Shown: piece by piece, positions 60,183 through 64,000 of the stretch
How the letters are laid out: each line of letters begins with the position of its first letter
Numbering within the stretch: the first letter of the stretch is position 1
NCBI RefSeq assembly: GCF_001512295.1
Contig: NZ_LNUP01000016.1
Span: 1 to 64,000 of the forward strand
DNA: 64,000 bases
Source of the DNA: Pseudomonas sp. EpS/L25
Lineage (GTDB): Bacteria > Pseudomonadota > Gammaproteobacteria > Pseudomonadales > Pseudomonadaceae
Reading direction: 5' to 3'
The notes under the pieces: generated by a model
Seen by the model: only the letters and a program-made list of their open reading frames with translations
The model's database searches: none
What the model was told of the DNA's origin: nothing
Position numbers and translations under genes: made by a program

Positions 60183-61199
60183 ATGTTTCGCCGTCTTCTG
60201 CCGCTGCTCGCCGCCGGCCTGCTGGCCGTTTCCCCCCTCGCCACCCAGGCCGCCACCACCTATCCGCTGACCGTGCACAACTGCGGCCGCGACCTGGTCT
60301 TCGAGCGCGCGCCCCAGCGCCTGGTCAGCCTCGGCCAGGCCAGTACCGAGTTGCTGCTGCGCCTGGGCGTGGGCCCGCGCCTGGTGGGTACCGGGGTCTG
60401 GTTCGGCGCCCTGCCGAAGGATCTGCAGGCGGCGGGCAAGGGCATTCCGCGGCTGGCCGACAACGCCCCCAGCTTCGAGGCGGTGGTCGGCACCCGGCCG
60501 GACCTGGTGGCAGCCCAGTACACCTATCACGTCGGTCCGGGCGGCGAGGTGGCGGACTTTTCGCGCTTCGCCAAGCTGGGCATCGCCGCCTACGTGGCGC
60601 CCAGCGATTGCGAAGGCAAGGCGGTCACCGCCGACTCCAACAGTGACGGCAGCCGTAGCGCCCCCTTCGACATGAATCTAGTGACCCGCGAGGCGCACGA
60701 GCTGGCCGCCATCCTCGATGTGCAGCCGGCCGGCGAGCGCCTGGTCGCCGAACTGGACCGCCGCATCGCCGCCGCCGGCGGGCAGGCCAAGGCCGCCGGG
60801 GTACAGGGGCGTTCGGTGTTGTTCTGGTTCTCCAGTCCGCGTCTGGAGGGCGATCCCTGGGTCGCCGGCAACCTCGGTGCGCCGGCCTGGATCGCCCGTG
60901 CCCTGGGTTTGCGCAATGTGGTCGACAGCGCCGAGGAATGGCCGGCGGTGAGCTGGGAGCGTATTGCCGCCCTGGACCCGGACTACATCGTGGTGGCGCG
61001 CATGGACCGCCGTCTCTATCCTGCCGATGACGTCGACAAGAAGCTGGCCTTCCTGCGCAGTGACCCCCTGACCCGCGAATTGCGCGCGGTGCGCGAGAAT
61101 CACCTGCTGGTGGTGGACGCCCCGACCCTCAATCCCTCGCTGCGGGTGGTGGACGGCGTCGAAGCCCTGGCCGCCGACCTGGCCAAGCCGCAACCATGA
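60183..61199 (+). CDS. Corrinoid/cobalamin-type ABC transporter substrate-binding protein (BtuF-like)
   Basis: This 338-residue periplasmic binding protein of the FecB/BtuF class has a signal peptide of about 23 residues (MFRRLLPLLAAGLLAVSPLATQA). The fold begins PLTVHNCGRDLVFERAPQRLVSLG and the second lobe carries WPAVSWERIAALDPDYIVV. The cobalamin riboswitch before it and the cob operon upstream indicate a corrinoid or cobalt-related ligand; siderophore-like ligands are also handled by this fold. AAGGAGAG precedes ATG 60183. The stop overlaps the permease start by four bases. Confidence 0.87.
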   Translation: MFRRLLPLLAAGLLAVSPLATQAATTYPLTVHNCGRDLVFERAPQRLVSLGQASTELLLRLGVGPRLVGTGVWFGALPKDLQAAGKGIPRLADNAPSFEAVVGTRPDLVAAQYTYHVGPGGEVADFSRFAKLGIAAYVAPSDCEGKAVTADSNSDGSRSAPFDMNLVTREAHELAAILDVQPAGERLVAELDRRIAAAGGQAKAAGVQGRSVLFWFSSPRLEGDPWVAGNLGAPAWIARALGLRNVVDSAEEWPAVSWERIAALDPDYIVVARMDRRLYPADDVDKKLAFLRSDPLTRELRAVRENHLLVVDAPTLNPSLRVVDGVEALAADLAKPQP

Positions 61200-62230
61200 G
61201 TCTGCCCCTGGCGGCCGAAGGCGCCCGGCCCTGGCGTTGGCTGCTGGGCCTGGCCGCGGTGCTGGCGTTGGCGGCGAGCGTGGTGCTGGCGGCCTCCTTC
61301 GGCGAGATGCCCATCGCGCCCCTGACCAGCCTGCAGGCCATCGCCAACGGTCTCGGCCTGGGGCCCTATCCGGTGGAGCGCATCGTCCAGGGCATCGTCT
61401 GGGAGTACCGCCTCAGCCGCGCCCTGGTGGCCGCCTGCTGCGGCGCCGGCCTGGCGGTCTCCGGCGCCATCCTCCAGGCGCTGCTGCGCAACGCCCTGGC
61501 CGAACCCTATGTGCTGGGCCTGTCGGCTGGCGCCTCCACCGGCGCGGTGCTGGTGATGCTGCTGGGCGTCGGCGGCGGGGTGCTCGGGGTCTCCCTGGGG
61601 GCCTTTCTCGGCGCGGTGCTGGCCTTCGCCGTGGTGCTGCCCTTCCTGGGCAGCGGCGGCAGCACCCGTATCATCCTCGCCGGGGTGGCCGCCTCCCAGC
61701 TGTTCAATGCCCTGACCGCCTATATCGTCGCCACCGCGGCCAATGCCGAGCAGGCGCGCAGCGTGATGTTCTGGCTGCTCGGCAGCCTTGCCGGGGTACG
61801 CTGGCCGGATGTCTGGCTGGCCGGCGCCGTGGTCCTGGGCGGTCTGCTGGTGTGCCTGGCCTGCGCCCGGGCGCTGGATGCCTTCGCCTTTGGCGAAGAC
61901 GCCGCCGCCAGCCTCGGCGTGGCGGTGGGGCCGCTGCGCCTGCTGCTGCTGGCGGTCACCGGCCTGATTACCGCCTGCCTGGTCAGCCTGGTGGGCGCGG
62001 TGGGCTTCGTCGGCCTGGTGATCCCCCATGTGGCGCGTTTCCTGGTCGGTCCGGGACATGGCCGGCTGCTGCCCACCTGCGCGCTGATCGGCGCCCTGTT
62101 CATGGTGCTGGCCGACATCGTCGCCCGTACCCTGGTGGCCAAGCAGACCCTGCCCATCGGCGTGGTCACCGCCCTGGTGGGCGCGCCGGCTTTCGCCTTC
62201 ATCCTCTATCGCGCACGGGAAGTCCGATGA
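61196..62230 (+). CDS. FecCD/BtuC-family ABC transporter permease
   Basis: This 344-residue permease has about ten membrane segments. Family signatures are SRALVAACCGAGLAVSGAILQALLRNALAEPYVLGLSAG (residues about 65-100) and VGAVGFVGLVIPHVARFLVG near 265. It forms the homodimeric channel for the preceding binding protein. Start and stop overlap both neighbours by four bases, so it is fully coupled in the btuFCD-like operon. Confidence 0.93.
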   Translation: MSLPLAAEGARPWRWLLGLAAVLALAASVVLAASFGEMPIAPLTSLQAIANGLGLGPYPVERIVQGIVWEYRLSRALVAACCGAGLAVSGAILQALLRNALAEPYVLGLSAGASTGAVLVMLLGVGGGVLGVSLGAFLGAVLAFAVVLPFLGSGGSTRIILAGVAASQLFNALTAYIVATAANAEQARSVMFWLLGSLAGVRWPDVWLAGAVVLGGLLVCLACARALDAFAFGEDAAASLGVAVGPLRLLLLAVTGLITACLVSLVGAVGFVGLVIPHVARFLVGPGHGRLLPTCALIGALFMVLADIVARTLVAKQTLPIGVVTALVGAPAFAFILYRAREVR

Positions 62231-63006
62231 GCCTGGCCGCGCGGGACGTGGCCTGGAGCGCGGGCGGTCAGCCGATCCTGCGCGGGGTAACCCTGCAGGT
62301 GCCACCCGGCGGGGTGCTCGGTCTACTTGGCCCCAACGGCTCGGGCAAGTCCAGCCTGTTGCGGCTGTTGGCCGGACTGCGGCGGCCGGAGGAGGGCTCG
62401 GTCAGTCTCGACGAGACGCCGCTGCCTGACTTGCGCCGCCGCGACCTGGCGCGCCGCGTCGCCCTGGTGGAGCAACAGGCCGGTACCGAGGCCGATCTTT
62501 CTGTGGCCGAGGTGGTGCGCCTGGGGCGCACGCCCCATCGTGGCCTGCTCGATGCCTGGAGCTCCCGCGACGCCGAGGTCTGCCAGCGCGCCCTGGCCCA
62601 GGTCGGCCTGGTCGACAAGGCCGGCCGCCGCTGGCACAGCCTCTCCGGCGGCGAACGCCAGCGCGCCCAGATCGCCCGCGCCCTGGCCCAGGAGCCCAGC
62701 GAGCTCCTGCTGGACGAACCCACCAACCACCTCGATATCCAGCACCAGTTGGAGATCCTCGATATGGTCCGCCGCCTGCCGGCGACCTGCGTGCTGGCCA
62801 TCCACGACCTCAACCTGGCCGCGCTGTTCTGCGACCGCCTGGTGGTGCTCCAGGATGGCCGCCTGGTCGCCGAAGGTACCCCGGGCGAGGTGCTGACGGC
62901 AGAGCTGATCCAGCAGGTCTGGGGGGTGCGGGCGCAGGTGACACTGGACGAAGACTCCGCGCGTCCGATAGTCCGCTACGTGCTCGCGTCCGGTGTGGGT
63001 CGATAG
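62227..63006 (+). CDS. FecE/BtuD-family ABC transporter ATP-binding protein
   Basis: This 259-residue ATPase has Walker A GPNGSGKSS (35-43), the signature LSGGERQRAQIARAL, Walker B ELLLDEPTNHLD and the switch His in LAIHDLNLAALF. It powers the corrinoid importer. The last 31 bp (62976-63006) overlap the 3' end of a convergent gene on the minus strand, an unusual antisense arrangement with no room for a terminator between them. Confidence 0.93.
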   Translation: MSLAARDVAWSAGGQPILRGVTLQVPPGGVLGLLGPNGSGKSSLLRLLAGLRRPEEGSVSLDETPLPDLRRRDLARRVALVEQQAGTEADLSVAEVVRLGRTPHRGLLDAWSSRDAEVCQRALAQVGLVDKAGRRWHSLSGGERQRAQIARALAQEPSELLLDEPTNHLDIQHQLEILDMVRRLPATCVLAIHDLNLAALFCDRLVVLQDGRLVAEGTPGEVLTAELIQQVWGVRAQVTLDEDSARPIVRYVLASGVGR

Positions 63007-63827
63007 CACCGTTCAAATCGGCCATCGACCTCCCGGCGCTTCGTTTCGAACAGGCGTGATTCGTGAATGACTTGGTGCCAGCTGCTACAGCCGTAGCGCC
63101 TGGGCATCTGCTCGGGGTGATGCTGGACGATCCACTGTCCCGCTGCCGCTACCGATGTCCAGCCCTCTACGGCCAGCACTTGCGCGGCAGTGCGTAGCGC
63201 CTGCACACAGCCGGCGTATGGCCAAACCACTTGGCCATTGGGCGCAAGGCCATCCACGATCAGGTCGTGGGCTGCTTCGCTATTGACGAAGTCAGCCAGC
63301 TTGCTTCTGGCTTCATCCATGCCTTTGGCCCAGCCCTTGAGCTGTTCCAGATGACGGTCGACCAAGGCATCGGCCTCGGTAAGGGCTGCGCAGGCCTGCT
63401 GGCAACCGGTCAGGCTCCAGAGGTCGTGCCGTTCCAGAAAGTGATGCACCAGGGTGTTTCTCAACTGCACCAGCGCCTTCAGGTCCTCCCGGAGCCTTTG
63501 ATGTTCCGTGGCCGAGAGGCTCAGCTGAACACTCATGCTCATCGAGAAAGCGCTTTCCGACGCCAGCTCAGGCGCTGGGCAGACTGTACCCTCGGTCACC
63601 AGGTAATTGCCCAGTAACTGATTCATCAGTTGGCCAAGGGTCTGGCTGGCAACGCTTGCTACCCGGTTAGCGCGGATGGATTCGAGTTCAGGCACTGGTC
63701 CGGCCAGTTGCTGGTTTACCACCATCGCCTTTAGCAGTCGCTCGTATTGCTGCAATCGCAACATACAGCGGCCGAGTAGGCGCTGAACTTCACGCTGCTG
63801 TTCCGGCAACTCGGCATCGTGCGCCAA
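62976..63827 (-). CDS. HEPN-like and OST-HTH/LOTUS domain protein
   Basis: This 283-residue protein (from TTG 63827) has two parts. The N-terminal ~190 residues are helical and contain LVQLRNTLVHHFLERHD with Arg123 and His128, an R-N-x3-H pattern like the Rx4-6H active site of HEPN ribonucleases. The C-terminal residues about 205-270 (CVQALRTAAQVL, GWTSVAAAGQWI, RYGCSSWHQVIHESRLFET) match the OST-HTH/LOTUS fold, which binds structured RNA. The start is uncertain; ATG 63764 would shorten it by 21 residues but keep both domains. TTG is only three bases beyond the stop of a RES-domain gene, so the two form an operon. Function is not known. RNA targeting or toxin-antitoxin activity is inferred. 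Confidence 0.72.
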   Translation of the reverse strand: MAHDAELPEQQREVQRLLGRCMLRLQQYERLLKAMVVNQQLAGPVPELESIRANRVASVASQTLGQLMNQLLGNYLVTEGTVCPAPELASESAFSMSMSVQLSLSATEHQRLREDLKALVQLRNTLVHHFLERHDLWSLTGCQQACAALTEADALVDRHLEQLKGWAKGMDEARSKLADFVNSEAAHDLIVDGLAPNGQVVWPYAGCVQALRTAAQVLAVEGWTSVAAAGQWIVQHHPEQMPRRYGCSSWHQVIHESRLFETKRREVDGRFERCYRPTPDAST

Positions 63828-63830
63828 GGG

Positions 63831-64000
63831 TCAGGGGCTCCAGCTGGACTGGTCGCGCGGCAGGCGGCCATCAGGGTCCACAACCCGCAGCGACTGGCCC
63901 TCGCCAAACAGATCCGGATAGAGCACGACATTCGTCCCACCCGGATGCACCAGGCTGGGAAACAGGATGCCGCAGTGCCCCTGGGCTCTGACCAGATCGG
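63831..64000 (-). CDS. RES-domain protein, C-terminal part (5' end outside window)
   Basis: The minus-strand frame is open to the right edge and ends with TGA at 63831-63833. The last 56 codons include GHCGILFPSLVHPGGTNVVL, the conserved C-terminal segment of RES proteins (Tyr/Phe-PS-x3-HPGG), followed by LPRDQSSWSP. RES proteins are NAD-phosphorylase toxins in RES-Xre systems. Whether an Xre/DUF2384 antitoxin lies upstream cannot be seen. The direct coupling to the HEPN-LOTUS gene is not the standard RES-Xre layout. Confidence 0.65.
   Translation of the reverse strand, partial: DLVRAQGHCGILFPSLVHPGGTNVVLYPDLFGEGQSLRVVDPDGRLPRDQSSWSP

Overview
The window is about 64 kb of GC-rich Gammaproteobacterial chromosome. 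The core runs queG, nnr, tsaE, amiB, mutL, miaA, hfq, hflX, hflK, hflC, hisZ, purA, rnr, rlmB, rpsF, rpsR, rplI, dnaB. This order, the aerobic cobalamin genes, the UrtABCDE transporter and a RAYT with its REP sequences all point to Pseudomonas. A species near the P. oryzihabitans group is only a guess.

Layout. 1-1372: end of a Tle1-like (DUF2235) type VI lipase effector and a DUF2931 lipoprotein that is its likely immunity partner. 1389-26639: conserved housekeeping block (tRNA and rRNA modification, cell-wall cleavage, mismatch repair, Hfq, HflX, HflKC, histidine and purine synthesis, RNase R, ribosomal proteins, DnaB). It is interrupted by an orphan chemoreceptor, two identical tRNA-Leu(CAG) genes and a lone receiver-domain protein. 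26636-31000: a D-Ala-D-Ala ligase-like gene, a GtrII-type membrane protein and an AroP-type permease. 31240-34222: a YgiQ radical SAM protein and a REP-associated tyrosine transposase between REP pairs. 34223-35523: aroQ-aroE, with an NAD-type dehydrogenase and a promoter holding a palindrome between -35 and -10. 35717-41626: urea ABC transporter urtABCDE. 41967-48466: an unassigned metabolic cluster (beta-hydroxyacid dehydrogenase, aldehyde dehydrogenase, M20 hydrolase, LysR regulator, DUF3100 membrane protein). 48467-52350: deoC in a repeat-rich accessory stretch with a resolvase fragment, an orphan membrane protein and a decayed IS110-family transposase. 52352-63006: cobalamin genes cobM, cobK, cobL and divergent cobG, cobH, cobI, cobJ, then a cobalamin riboswitch before a BtuFCD-like ABC transporter. 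62976-64000: a gene joining an HEPN-like Rx4H motif to a LOTUS RNA-binding domain, directly downstream of the end of a RES-domain gene.

The non-coding structure is rich. It includes REP/REPIN clusters, a four-copy family of 140-250 bp palindromic elements with MITE-like ends (two copies flanked by TNA-type duplications), a separate 159-bp MITE-like element with perfect 18-bp ends and CTAG flanks, a 143-bp near-perfect hairpin upstream of the DUF3100 gene, and a heptanucleotide tandem repeat between urtA and urtB. The observations most worth following are the RES/HEPN-LOTUS pair, the repeat element abutting the riboswitch, the repeated tail of RNase R, and the unassigned dehydrogenase/M20/DUF3100 cluster.
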